22,016 nucleotides of DNA from Deltaproteobacteria bacterium (GTDB lineage Bacteria; Desulfobacterota; Desulfobacteria; Desulfobacterales; ETH-SRB1). Positions 1 through 9,148 of this stretch are shown here, one piece after another. How positions within the stretch are numbered: position 1 is the first letter of the stretch; each line of letters begins with the position of its first letter. The position numbers were made by a program, and so were the translations under genes. The notes under the pieces were generated by a model, which made no database searches, was not told the DNA's origin, and saw only the letters and a list, made by a program, of their open reading frames with translations. The stretch covers positions 1 to 22,016 of the forward strand of contig DAOURZ010000001.1 in assembly GCA_030627475.1 (NCBI GenBank). The letters are read 5' to 3'.

Positions 1-1764
1 CGCTCTTGTAATTGCTACATACATAAGTCTGCGTTCTTCATGAAGACCCATTTCTGAATCCATGGCTTTCCAGTGAGGAAAAAGCTGTTCTTCACATGCA
101 ACCACAAAGACCACCTTGTATTCCAACCCCTTGGAAGCATGTATAGTTGACAGGATTACTCCGCTTTGTTTATCTTCTTCATCCTCATCTTCCTTGTCCT
201 CCTTAATCAGAGCGGCTTCTTCAAGATATTCTACAATTGTATCTTTCTGGGAACCCGAATAAATAAGCTGCTCAATATTCTCCTGTCTTGAGGTATAATC
301 CATGGAATTGGCTATGGAATAATGCTTGATATAATCCATATAGTTAATCCTTGATAATATCTCTTGAATTGCAGCATCAGGTTTCATGTCCTTAATATCA
401 TCAAGTAACCGGATTACATCATTGAGAGAATTATATATTTTTGGAGCAAGAAGCTTTTCACCAAGGGCATTGCGCGCTGCATCCTGAAGGCTCATTGCTC
501 CTGTTTTTATCTGAGCAATTTTATTGATAGCCGCTGGGCCGATCCCACGTTTGGGAATATTTACAATCCGCTCAAAAGATGTATCATCTTTTTCAAAAAC
601 TGCTGCAGTAAGATAGCAGTTTATATCCATGATCTCCTTACGTTCAAAAAATCCCTTTCCACCGAGCATTTGATACGGGATTCCAAAAGATCTGAATGCC
701 TTCTCAAAGGAAAGAGAGCAAAATTTAGTCCGGTATAAAACAGCAATATTGCTACAAGCAAGACCCTTTTCGCAAAGCACCTTGATCTTTCGGGCAACCC
801 AATTTGCCTCTTCTTTTTCATTGAAAAAATCATAAAGCTCAACAAGTCCACCATGCTTGTTGGAAAAGCACTTTTTTTCCATCTTGTGGTCATTATATTC
901 GATCAGATTATTTGCCGTTTGAACAATCTCGTCTGCAGAACGATAGTTCTGTTCCAGCCTGAACACTTTGGCCTTTTTGTATTTTTCAGGAAACGACAGG
1001 AAATGGTCCATATTGCTTCCCCTGAATGAATAAATAGCCTGCCAGTCATCCCCTACGCAAAAGAGGTTGCCGTTTTGAAGCAACAACCCTGTAAGATCTT
1101 CCTGAAGATTATTGGTGTCTTGATATTCATCCACAAGAATAAACTGGAAAAGCTTTTGGTACTGCTTGCGCACATCCTTATGATCCCGAAGCAGATTGCG
1201 CGTTAAAAGCAAAATATTATCAAAATCAACGGCGTTATTTGATTTCAGTTCCTTTTCGTAAAGATTGAAAACATCAAGCAATTTGATACGGAAAGCATAA
1301 AGCTTACCGTCAAGATAATCAAAAGGATTGCCCGAGTTTTTTGCTCTGGAAAGTTGAGATAGAACAGGTTGGACATACTTTTTGTCAAAATTCATTTTTC
1401 CGACAACAATATCCTTGATTAGCTTTTGCTGCTGGTATCCTGCGTAAATCTGAAGAGGAATATTATACTCAAGCAGAGCACAATGTTTCTTTAAGATTGT
1501 AAAACATGCGGAATGAAATGTTCGAACCCATGGAAAACGTTTTGACGGAATTTTTGTCATACGAACAAGACGGCTTTTCATCTCACCGGCAGCCTTATTG
1601 GTAAACGTAATTGCAAGAATACGTTCAGGGTCATAGCCGTTTGACATAAGATGAGCAATTTTAGCAGTCAACGTACGTGTTTTACCTGAACCAGCGCCGG
1701 CTACAACCAGAGCAGGAGATCCAATATACTCTACAGCGTCCCTTTGTTGAGTTGAAAGTTGCAT
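1..1764 (-). CDS. UvrD/PcrA/Rep-type superfamily 1 DNA helicase, C-terminus cut by window edge
   Basis: ATP-dependent 3'-5' DNA helicase of the UvrD/Rep/PcrA family, used in repair and replication restart. The 588 codons visible begin at ATG 1764 (MQLSTQQRDAV), preceded by AGGAAA five bases upstream. Motifs seen in order: Q motif near residue 6, Walker A AGAGSGKT at about 22-29, TFTNKAAGEM (motif Ia), DEYQDTN near residue 211 (Walker B), GDDWQAIYSFRG (motif III), QNYRS (motif IV) and, at the very edge, EERRLMYVAITRA (motif VI). The frame is open to base 1, so only the C-terminal tail is missing. It is transcribed divergently from oleB. UvrD, PcrA and Rep cannot be told apart here without the C-terminus; the family call itself is firm. 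Confidence 0.95.
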   Translation of the reverse strand, partial: MQLSTQQRDAVEYIGSPALVVAGAGSGKTRTLTAKIAHLMSNGYDPERILAITFTNKAAGEMKSRLVRMTKIPSKRFPWVRTFHSACFTILKKHCALLEYNIPLQIYAGYQQQKLIKDIVVGKMNFDKKYVQPVLSQLSRAKNSGNPFDYLDGKLYAFRIKLLDVFNLYEKELKSNNAVDFDNILLLTRNLLRDHKDVRKQYQKLFQFILVDEYQDTNNLQEDLTGLLLQNGNLFCVGDDWQAIYSFRGSNMDHFLSFPEKYKKAKVFRLEQNYRSADEIVQTANNLIEYNDHKMEKKCFSNKHGGLVELYDFFNEKEEANWVARKIKVLCEKGLACSNIAVLYRTKFCSLSFEKAFRSFGIPYQMLGGKGFFERKEIMDINCYLTAAVFEKDDTSFERIVNIPKRGIGPAAINKIAQIKTGAMSLQDAARNALGEKLLAPKIYNSLNDVIRLLDDIKDMKPDAAIQEILSRINYMDYIKHYSIANSMDYTSRQENIEQLIYSGSQKDTIVEYLEEAALIKEDKEDEDEEDKQSGVILSTIHASKGLEYKVVFVVACEEQLFPHWKAMDSEMGLHEERRLMYVAITRA

Positions 1765-1892
1765 AATTTTCCTGTTTTGGTATTGCCGGTTTCCCTGATT
1801 ATTTCCGGCCAAAATTAGAATCAAGCCTTTATCATCAAATATAGTAAGGTGTCAACCTGGAGAAACGTCAAATGTGATTCACCCTGTACCTC

Positions 1893-1921
1893 TTGACACG
1901 TTTCGGGTATTAAGTTATTCT
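1893..1921 (+). promoter_or_regulatory. candidate sigma70-type promoter for oleB-oleC-MBL
   Basis: TTGACA at 1893-1898 and TATTCT at 1916-1921 are separated by exactly 17 bases, 53 bases upstream of the ATG at 1975. It is the best promoter match in the gap between the helicase and oleB. Sequence inspection only. Confidence 0.5.
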
Positions 1922-1974
1922 TTCAGAAATTTGAAAACTCATTATTAAATTAACCTGGTGTGGCGGGCGCTCAA

Positions 1975-2892
1975 ATGATATATAAAAAAAACAGACCGGT
2001 TGATATCTCCTCTTTCAGGCACCTATATCCGTTTAAGTCCCATTATATGGATTTAAACGGGCTTAAATACCACTTTGTTGACGAAGGGTCCGGCGATCCG
2101 CTTATAATGATCCATGGAAATCCCACATGGTCATTCTATTATCGCAACCTTATTACAGCGCTTTCACCTCAATTCCGCACCATTGCGATAGACCATATCG
2201 GTTGCGGACTGTCTGACAAGCCGGACACAAAAACATATGATTACAGTCTGAAAAATCGTATAGATGATCTGGAAACTCTTTTAGATCATCTTGATTTGAA
2301 GAAAAAGCTGACTCTTGTCGTTCATGACTGGGGTGGAATGATCGGAATGGCTTATGCCATAAAACACTCAGACATGGTGAAACGCATAATCATAATGAAC
2401 ACAGCGGCTTTTTTTCCTCCAAAAAACAAAAAGCTGCCTGTCAGGCTGAGGCTCATAAGAGATATTTGTCCATTCGCACGTCTTGCAGTACTTGGTTTCA
2501 ATCTATTTGCATATAGCGCTCTTTTCATGGCAACAAAAAAGGGACTCTCAAAAGATGTAAAATCCGGTTTGATTGCTCCGTACAATTGTTGGAAAAACAG
2601 AATAGCTACGCTAAGGTTTGTTCAGGACATTCCTTTACGCAAAAATGACCATAGCTACAACCTTGTCAAACAAGTTGATAAAAATCTGCATAAACTTTCA
2701 AAGATTCCAATGCTGATATGCTGGGGCAGGCATGACTTTGTTTTTGACCTCTCATACCTTGCAGAATGGCAGCGCCGTTTTCCTGATGCAGAAGTTCATA
2801 ATTTTTCAGATGCAGGCCATTATGTCCTTGAAGACGAGCCGGATAAAATCATAGTATTAATTAAAAAATTTTTAAAAAATTACCGGATATAA
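1975..2892 (+). CDS. oleB: OleB-like alpha/beta hydrolase (beta-lactone decarboxylase)
   Basis: Alpha/beta-hydrolase of the haloalkane-dehalogenase-like group, 305 residues. In the olefin pathway OleB opens the beta-lactone made by OleC and releases CO2 and a cis-olefin. Visible features: HGNPTW (47-52, oxyanion region), nucleophile Asp118 in VVHDWGG, a candidate acid Asp254 in WGRHD, and catalytic His282 in DAGHYVLEDEP. An Asp nucleophile in place of Ser is the hallmark of this group. The OleB call rests mainly on the adjacent oleC, 15 bases downstream. I prefer ATG 1975; an in-frame GTG at 1960 would add five residues, and neither has a clear ribosome-binding site. oleA (thiolase-like condensation) and oleD (reductase) are absent from this window. 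Alternative: a generic haloalkane dehalogenase-like hydrolase. Confidence 0.85.
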   Translation: MIYKKNRPVDISSFRHLYPFKSHYMDLNGLKYHFVDEGSGDPLIMIHGNPTWSFYYRNLITALSPQFRTIAIDHIGCGLSDKPDTKTYDYSLKNRIDDLETLLDHLDLKKKLTLVVHDWGGMIGMAYAIKHSDMVKRIIIMNTAAFFPPKNKKLPVRLRLIRDICPFARLAVLGFNLFAYSALFMATKKGLSKDVKSGLIAPYNCWKNRIATLRFVQDIPLRKNDHSYNLVKQVDKNLHKLSKIPMLICWGRHDFVFDLSYLAEWQRRFPDAEVHNFSDAGHYVLEDEPDKIIVLIKKFLKNYRI

Positions 2893-2907
2893 CAAAATTA
2901 AAAAACC

Positions 2908-4626
2908 ATGCCCCCTGAACCTGACAATCTGAGTAGTTACAATATTTCAAACCATCTCGGACGGATGGCAGAAATTTATCCACACAAAAGAGCTGTTGTT
3001 TATCCTGCAGCTCATGATAAATATAAAAGAGTTGCGTATTCCCATCTAACCTTTCAGCAGCTTGACAGGGAATCTGACTGTTATGCGCACGGTCTTGAAA
3101 ATGCAGGCATAAAACAAGGAACAAGAACGGTTTTAATGGTAAAGCCCGGTATTGAATTTTTTGTCCTGACATTTGCCATATTCAAGGTTGGAGCTGTACC
3201 TGTTTTTGTTGATCCAGGCATGGGAATAAGCCGAATGCTGAGGTGCCTTGAAGAAAGCCGGCCCCAGGTTTTTATCGGAATACCTGTAGCCCATGCTCTT
3301 AGAAAATTTCGCCCAAAATATTTTAAAACAGTAAAAACATGCATAACTGTAGGAAAACGTTGGTTCTGGGGAGGATTAGCACTTAAAGATATTCGCCAGA
3401 CTCCCTGGAAGCCATACAACATTGCTGAAACCGGGCAAAACGATATGGCAGCCATATTATTTACCACAGGTAGTACAGGCCCAGCTAAAGGTGTAGTATA
3501 TACGCACGGCACATTTGATGCACAGATAAAACATATAAAATCCCATTTTAATATAACTTCCGATGAAATAGATCTTCCCACATTCCCTCTTTTTGCCCTG
3601 TTCGACCCTGCTTTGGGAATGACGTCAATTATACCGGATATGGACCCAACAAAGCCTGGATTTGTTAACCCTGAAAAAATCATAGAGCCTATTATGAATC
3701 AGGGAGTTACCAATATGTTTGCATCACCCGCGCTGCTGAACAAAGTAGGACGATACTGCAAAAACAAAGGCGTAACTCTACCTTCGCTAAAAAGAGTTAT
3801 TTCCGCAGGCGCTCCGGTTTCTCCATCAAATATTAAAAGGTTTGCCTTGACTTTATGTGATGGCATTGAGGTTCATACTCCCTATGGCGCTACCGAAGCA
3901 ATGCCTGTGATATCAATAGGAAGCAACGAAATACTGTCCGAAACAGCTGAGCTGAGCAAGAAGGGCTTTGGCATATGCGTAGGCCGTCCTGTTTGCGACA
4001 TAGAAGTGCGCATTATTGAGATAAATGATAATCAAATCGAAAAGTGGTCGGATGCAATCATTCTGTCTGATGGCGAGATAGGTGAAATAACGGTGTCAGG
4101 AGATCAGGTCACAAGGCAGTATTTTCGTAACCCACGAGCAGACGCGCTTTCCAAAATAAAAGAAGGAAATAAGACATGGCACAGAATGGGGGATCTCGGC
4201 TGGATAGACAAAAAGGGAAGAATATGGTTCTGCGGCCGAAAAAACCAGCGAGTAATTACCAAAAACGGCTTACTGTTTACAATACCATGTGAAGCTATAT
4301 TCAACAACCATCCAATGGTATTTCGAAGCGCTCTTGTCGGAGTCGGTTCTCCGTTAGACCAAAAACCGGTGATATGCATTGAACTGGAACATGACAAAAA
4401 AAGAAAAAGAAAAAAAATTATTAAAAAAGAACTCCTTGAACGTGCAAAAAGCAGTGTCATGACAAAGAACATTGAAACAATACTTTTCTATAAGGCATTT
4501 CCTGTTGATATAAGACACAATTCAAAGATTTTTCGCGAAAAACTGGCCATATGGGCAGAAAAGCATGTGAATGTTTCACCCAAAGGAAAAACACATGGAA
4601 CAGATAAAAATTACCGTATTGTGTGA
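2908..4626 (+). CDS. oleC: OleC-like AMP-dependent synthetase (beta-lactone synthetase)
   Basis: ANL-superfamily adenylating enzyme, 572 residues. OleC uses ATP to turn a 2-alkyl-3-hydroxyalkanoate into a beta-lactone, the substrate of OleB. Seen: P-loop TTGSTGPAKG (186-195), the YGATE motif (326-330), RMGDLGW (426-432) and a candidate C-terminal catalytic Lys540 in RHNSK. The proline-rich DPGMGISRM stretch and the FPLFALFDPALGMT segment look like the OleC branch rather than ordinary acyl-CoA ligases (my recollection of the family, not an alignment). Start ATG 2908 has no obvious Shine-Dalgarno, which suggests translation coupled to oleB. Its last 32 bases overlap the start of the next gene. 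A polylysine/arginine run (about 497-507) is unusual but lies in a surface-like region. Confidence 0.88.
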   Translation: MPPEPDNLSSYNISNHLGRMAEIYPHKRAVVYPAAHDKYKRVAYSHLTFQQLDRESDCYAHGLENAGIKQGTRTVLMVKPGIEFFVLTFAIFKVGAVPVFVDPGMGISRMLRCLEESRPQVFIGIPVAHALRKFRPKYFKTVKTCITVGKRWFWGGLALKDIRQTPWKPYNIAETGQNDMAAILFTTGSTGPAKGVVYTHGTFDAQIKHIKSHFNITSDEIDLPTFPLFALFDPALGMTSIIPDMDPTKPGFVNPEKIIEPIMNQGVTNMFASPALLNKVGRYCKNKGVTLPSLKRVISAGAPVSPSNIKRFALTLCDGIEVHTPYGATEAMPVISIGSNEILSETAELSKKGFGICVGRPVCDIEVRIIEINDNQIEKWSDAIILSDGEIGEITVSGDQVTRQYFRNPRADALSKIKEGNKTWHRMGDLGWIDKKGRIWFCGRKNQRVITKNGLLFTIPCEAIFNNHPMVFRSALVGVGSPLDQKPVICIELEHDKKRKRKKIIKKELLERAKSSVMTKNIETILFYKAFPVDIRHNSKIFREKLAIWAEKHVNVSPKGKTHGTDKNYRIV

Positions 4627-5446
4627 GGATACTGTTGGTGGACAGAGGGGTTTAATTGGAGAACACGGCTTTTCCGCCCTGATTGAAAAGAACGGACAGA
4701 AAATTCTTTTTGATACAGGCCAGGGCATGTCCCTATCCAATAACGCACAGGTACTCGGAATTAATCTAACGCAACTCAAGAAGGTCATTCTCAGTCACGG
4801 CCATTATGATCATACAGGTGGCCTTCCATCTGTGCTGTATCCGCCGCGAGGTGTCGAGGTTATTGCTCATCCTGACATTTTTTCAAAAAAATACGCTGAA
4901 ATAGAAACACTTGCCGGCAAACAAAAAGTTTTCATCGGCATTAAATATTCTCAAGACTATCTTGAAGGTACACTGCAAGCCAGATTTAATTTGATGCGGA
5001 AATTTTCCGAAATCGCGCCGGGAATTTTCTTTTCAGGCGAAGTGCCGAGAGAAACGGACTTTGAATACCCGGACAAAAGGCTCAAGGTAAAGCATAAGGG
5101 AAAGATCGCTGATGACCCCCTGCTGGACGATATCAGTCTCTTGATTGAAACGGATCAGGGACCGGTTATTCTGCTTGGATGTGCCCATGCAGGGGTGGTC
5201 AACATCATGAACCATTTTTCGGCCAAAACGGGACACAAGAAATTTCATGCCGTGATAGGAGGCACACATCTCGGATTTATGATGGGGGCAGGTCAGCAAA
5301 TAAAAAAGTCTATGGATGCATTTGATGACTATGCAGTGGACATCATTGCCGTCTCCCACTGTACCGGACAGAAAACCGCAGCTATGTGTTATAACAGATT
5401 CAAAAGCCGGTTCGCCTTTGCCTGTGCCGGATGGAACCTAAGCTGA
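4595..5446 (+). CDS. MBL-fold metallohydrolase, COG1237-like
   Basis: Metallo-beta-lactamase-fold protein of 283 residues. The metal-binding signature HGHYDHTGG is at 68-76, and further ligand-type histidines appear in GCAHAG and SHCTGQ. This resembles the group annotated as 7,8-dihydropterin-6-methyl-4-(ribofuranosyl)aminobenzene-phosphate synthase-like hydrolases. The substrate cannot be read from sequence. I chose ATG 4595 because AAAGGA lies seven bases upstream; an in-frame ATG at 4571 would add eight residues but lies deeper inside oleC. With either start the gene overlaps the oleC 3' end, so it is probably in the same transcript and translationally coupled, yet it has no known role in olefin synthesis. 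It converges on the hybrid kinase with a 9-bp overlap of the two stop regions. Confidence 0.85.
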   Translation: MEQIKITVLCEDTVGGQRGLIGEHGFSALIEKNGQKILFDTGQGMSLSNNAQVLGINLTQLKKVILSHGHYDHTGGLPSVLYPPRGVEVIAHPDIFSKKYAEIETLAGKQKVFIGIKYSQDYLEGTLQARFNLMRKFSEIAPGIFFSGEVPRETDFEYPDKRLKVKHKGKIADDPLLDDISLLIETDQGPVILLGCAHAGVVNIMNHFSAKTGHKKFHAVIGGTHLGFMMGAGQQIKKSMDAFDDYAVDIIAVSHCTGQKTAAMCYNRFKSRFAFACAGWNLS

Positions 5447-8400
5447 ATTCAGCATTTCCTTTAACTTATTTGATAAATTCTTTATACTGAAAGGTTTCTG
5501 AATAAATCCATCACAGCCTCTATTCAGGATTTCAGTTGCCTGGCCATTAACGCTGTATCCGCTTGAGAGGAGAACCTTTATTTCGGGGTTTATCTTTTTC
5601 AGTCTGTCATAAACCTCACTACCACCGATATCGGGCATAATCATGTCCAGAATAACTATATCAATTTTAGCCATATTTTTTTTATAGATATCTATAGCTT
5701 GCTTTCCGTTGTTTGCTGTCAAAATCTTATATTCCATTATTTCCAGCATCTGCTTACCAACATCAATAATCATGTTCTCATCATCCACAAAGAGAATTGT
5801 CTCATTTCCTCTCAAAATCTGTTTTTTACTGATCACTGCATCTTGCTCTATCTTCTCTGCTGTTGATGCAGGCAAATAGACATTAAATGTGCTTCCCTCA
5901 CCATTTTCACTGTAAACATTGATAAAACCACCATGATGCTTGATGATGCCGTAAACAGAAGCCAAACCCAAACCGGTTCCTCTCCCCATCTCTTTTGTGG
6001 TAAAAAAAGGATCAAATACTTTTTGCCGGGTTGCCTCATCCATGCCCATTCCTGTGTCGGTTATAGAAATTTTTACATATCTCCCTGATTTTATCCGGTA
6101 TGTTGCCTTATAATTTTTATCTATCATGACATTTTCTGTTTTCAAATATATTTTTCCACCGCCGGGCATTGCGTGCCAAGCGTTGACGTATAGATTCAAC
6201 AGCACTTGTTCCATTTGTCCATGATCTGCTTCAATCGTCCAGATATCTTTTTGATATTTTCTATGGATCGTTATCTCTTTTTTTGTACGGGCAAACATTC
6301 CGGAACTTTTCTCAATTATAGCATTTATATCAATCGGCTTTACCTCATATCTGCCCGCTCTGGCAAAACCCAGGAGCTGTTTTGTAAGGCCTGTTGCATT
6401 TTTGACACATTCCTTTATATCTTTTAGATATTCAAAATGAGGATGCTTTGAATCAATATTTATTGCCATCAAAGAAGCACAGCCATGGATACCCATAAGC
6501 AGGTTGTTGAAATCATGGGCAATGCCGCCTGCCAGAGTGCCTATTGCTTCCATTTTCTGGGCTTGCTGAAATTGTTTTTCAAGTCGCTTCGTTTTAGTGA
6601 TATCTTCATAAAGTACCAGGGCCTGCCCTGCCTCCATGTTCACCATTCTGAAAAAAATCGTCTTTTTCGAGCTGTCCCTGCATGTCACATTCAACTCTTG
6701 CTGAAAAGTTTTTTCTTGTTCCGTATTATTTTTAAGCTGAAACCACATCGCAACAGCTTTGCTCCTTTGTTTACTGTCAGGGTACGCTTTTTTAAACCAC
6801 TCCTTTCCAGTCGGGATATCTTTCAGAGTATATCCAAAGAGTTCTGTAAATTTTGAGTTGATATACTCGTAACGACCATTCTTTTTGATTAAGGATATTC
6901 CAAAGGGAGATTTTTCAACCAGAACACGGAATCGCTCTTTTTCTTTATTCAGTTCTGTGTTTGCAGTTACGCTGGCAATCACACTCCCGATCTGGGTGGA
7001 TATGCTTTCAAGAGTAGATCTGGCAAAATCCGGTACCTTATCAAGAGTATGTGAAGAGATATTCAGGCATCCAATAATTCTGCCCTCACACTTAACAGGA
7101 ACAACGGCAAGAGCGCGTAATTTCTCATTGCACCTTGCATCATTGATATTCGGCAATATTTCTTTGTATTGCTTATACACAGGTTTTCCAGCCATAATCA
7201 GGCGCATGTTATCCGAATCTCTATCATAATGTGATACGCAATTGACAAAAGTGGCTGACAATCCCTTGTGAAAGGCAAGATTTATTGCTTTCGAGTCTTT
7301 GTCCACGAGATATCCCCCGCCGCAATCCATTCCGGAAATATTGATGGCAGCATCAACGCAAAGGCGAAGAACATCATCCAATCCGGTAGCGGCAACAAGC
7401 GCCAGACCAAGGTCACGCTGGGCGCGGATCAATTTGTCGGCTTGTTTGCGGGAGGTAACGTCTCTTATAACAGCCAACAAATGGGAGCGATCCCCATAAT
7501 TAAACATACTTCCGCTTACTTCGACATTAAATGTGCTGCCATCCTTACGAACATCCAATGATTCTGCATGAAATTCACCGCTTGTATGAACATCTTTCTT
7601 GAATTGTTCAAAAAAATAATGATAATCCGGGTGAACTATATCCTTTCCTGAAAGTTTTACTATTTCTTCATAGGAATAACCATACATTAAACAGGCTTGA
7701 GGATTTGCCTCAACAATTATTCCATTATCATCGAAGATAATAAGTGAATCCGTGGTAGCATTAAAAATGCCGCTATATCGTGCTTCGCTTGCTTCCAACT
7801 GTTCTTTTTTGACAGTTGTTGTCGCAAGTTTAGTAATCATCCGGTTGAAATCTTTAACAAGTTCTCCCACATCACCGGACATGGAGGATTTTACGCGCAC
7901 TTCGAAATTACCTTGATTGACTGCTCTTGTTGCATCACGAAGCTGGGTGACGGAGCGGGAAAGATAGCTTCCCACCCAAAAAGCCAGAATCAGAACAAAC
8001 ACAATACCTATACCCATAAACAAAAATCCGGTGGTTCTGAAAAATTTTATCAGCCTGTTTACGACAGCCGTCATGTAACGGGTTGTGTCGTTAGAAACGT
8101 TCTGGGCAACTACTATAGGCTGGATGAATTCGTCTATATAAGTAGTTGCTGCAACGCCAAGTCGAATGCCGTCGGCAGTCTTTTCACCAAGTGGTGCAAT
8201 ACACATAAATTTTTCGCATATTTTCCCATCAGGTTCTTTCCACAGGTAGAATCCGCTCGAATATTTTCCATCCAGACTGGCTTCCATAATTGTCCAGAAC
8301 TCAGACAATTTATCAACCAGGAAATGCAGATCCATGTTTTCAATTGCAGGATTTTTGTGAAACCGGCAAATAGCTGTATCCGAATTCTGAACTGCCGTAT

Positions 8401-8749
8401 ATCCTGATTTACCCACCGGTTGAACAGCGATTTTTCTGAATCCGGAATTGTTTTGCAGGTCGTGGAGCGTCATTTCAGGGTGAGCTTGAAGGTATAATTC
8501 CAATTGAAGTACCACATCCAGCGCTTTCTGGTGAATAAAGTCTTCCACCATTTGCTTTAGTACAACTTCAGTGCGTTGCCACTGTTCTTTCTGTCCCTGC
8601 TGAATTGCATGATTAGTTTCGACAGGAAACCGCCCTGCAAATATGTTCATTAAAAAAGCAAAAATTATGGCAGGAATCAAACCGGAAATAAGAGTCAGGC
8701 CTATCAATCGGCTACTGAATTTTTTCAGAAAAAACTTTGAAAATTGCAC
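5438..8749 (-). CDS. membrane-bound hybrid sensor histidine kinase (Cache-like, HAMP, PAS, GAF, PAS, HisKA, HATPase, REC)
   Basis: Two-component sensor of about 1,100 residues. Numbering is from the upstream GTG at 8758. An N-terminal membrane helix (about 19-40) is followed by a periplasmic sensor region (about 41-240) and a second helix (about 244-266). Then come HAMP (267-315), PAS (325-440), GAF (450-600), PAS (605-725), HisKA with phospho-acceptor His748 in GGIAHDFNN, and an ATPase domain with DTGMGM and GRGTGLGLA. A C-terminal receiver domain has VDDE 991-994, phospho-acceptor Asp1038 and Lys1088 in QKPF. I chose GTG 8749 because AGGTGAT sits four bases upstream; GTG 8758 lacks a ribosome-binding site. 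No separate response regulator is nearby. The upstream region is occupied by a repeat element whose end lies 22 bases from this start, so that element may influence expression. The signal sensed is unknown. Confidence 0.93.
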   Translation of the reverse strand: MQFSKFFLKKFSSRLIGLTLISGLIPAIIFAFLMNIFAGRFPVETNHAIQQGQKEQWQRTEVVLKQMVEDFIHQKALDVVLQLELYLQAHPEMTLHDLQNNSGFRKIAVQPVGKSGYTAVQNSDTAICRFHKNPAIENMDLHFLVDKLSEFWTIMEASLDGKYSSGFYLWKEPDGKICEKFMCIAPLGEKTADGIRLGVAATTYIDEFIQPIVVAQNVSNDTTRYMTAVVNRLIKFFRTTGFLFMGIGIVFVLILAFWVGSYLSRSVTQLRDATRAVNQGNFEVRVKSSMSGDVGELVKDFNRMITKLATTTVKKEQLEASEARYSGIFNATTDSLIIFDDNGIIVEANPQACLMYGYSYEEIVKLSGKDIVHPDYHYFFEQFKKDVHTSGEFHAESLDVRKDGSTFNVEVSGSMFNYGDRSHLLAVIRDVTSRKQADKLIRAQRDLGLALVAATGLDDVLRLCVDAAINISGMDCGGGYLVDKDSKAINLAFHKGLSATFVNCVSHYDRDSDNMRLIMAGKPVYKQYKEILPNINDARCNEKLRALAVVPVKCEGRIIGCLNISSHTLDKVPDFARSTLESISTQIGSVIASVTANTELNKEKERFRVLVEKSPFGISLIKKNGRYEYINSKFTELFGYTLKDIPTGKEWFKKAYPDSKQRSKAVAMWFQLKNNTEQEKTFQQELNVTCRDSSKKTIFFRMVNMEAGQALVLYEDITKTKRLEKQFQQAQKMEAIGTLAGGIAHDFNNLLMGIHGCASLMAINIDSKHPHFEYLKDIKECVKNATGLTKQLLGFARAGRYEVKPIDINAIIEKSSGMFARTKKEITIHRKYQKDIWTIEADHGQMEQVLLNLYVNAWHAMPGGGKIYLKTENVMIDKNYKATYRIKSGRYVKISITDTGMGMDEATRQKVFDPFFTTKEMGRGTGLGLASVYGIIKHHGGFINVYSENGEGSTFNVYLPASTAEKIEQDAVISKKQILRGNETILFVDDENMIIDVGKQMLEIMEYKILTANNGKQAIDIYKKNMAKIDIVILDMIMPDIGGSEVYDRLKKINPEIKVLLSSGYSVNGQATEILNRGCDGFIQKPFSIKNLSNKLKEMLNSA

Positions 8750-8770
8750 ATTAATCACCTTTGCTGCTTA

Positions 8771-9145
8771 GGGACGTGGACGAAATAACTTCATCAACTA
8801 TACATCATAGCTTCAGGCCGCCCTACAAAGCAGTGCAGGTTTGGAAATACCGCCCTGTTTTATTTTGTAAATACCTAATTTTTCGCTATGTGCTGCCAAA
8901 AAGTATGATGTGTAACTTGATAGTATAGGAATTTCCATTTTATCGACTATTAAATCAACAGGTTGTGGAAAGTCCGCCCGATAGGGCGCTAATTTATCGA
9001 AATTATTGCCCCGCACTATTTTGCAGGGACTACCAAATGGCGAGTTATTTCAATAATTTTGGGATTTGAGGCTGGATTTGAGATTTGGCAAAGGCTGCCT
9101 GAAACTGTGATGCATAGTTGTGAAAGTTAATTCGTCCACGTTCCC
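8771..9145. mobile_element. MITE-like element, family 1, full copy with 48-bp terminal inverted repeats
   Basis: This element fills the gap between the hybrid kinase and trpF. The left arm (8771-8818, beginning GGGACGTGGACGAAATAACT) is the reverse complement of the right arm (9097-9145). After one gap they match at 38 of 45 positions. The interior has no convincing gene: a 67-codon minus-strand frame at 8813-9016 overlaps the left arm and matches nothing I recognise. A small internal stem CGCCC/GGGCG is at 8975-8988. No clear target duplication is visible. The length, the inverted ends and related partial copies at 17185 and 18409 suggest a non-autonomous mobile repeat. The right end is three bases from the trpF stop codon. 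Confidence 0.75.
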
Positions 9146-9148
9146 AGG

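Noticed and set aside
6206..8407. Several plus-strand frames inside the hybrid kinase (6206, 6485, 6885, 7268, 7913)
   Set aside because: They are antisense to a conserved, fully domain-supported kinase and encode no recognisable protein.
8813..9016. 67-codon minus-strand frame
   Set aside because: It lies in the MITE-like element and runs into its left arm; no recognised domain and no ribosome-binding site.
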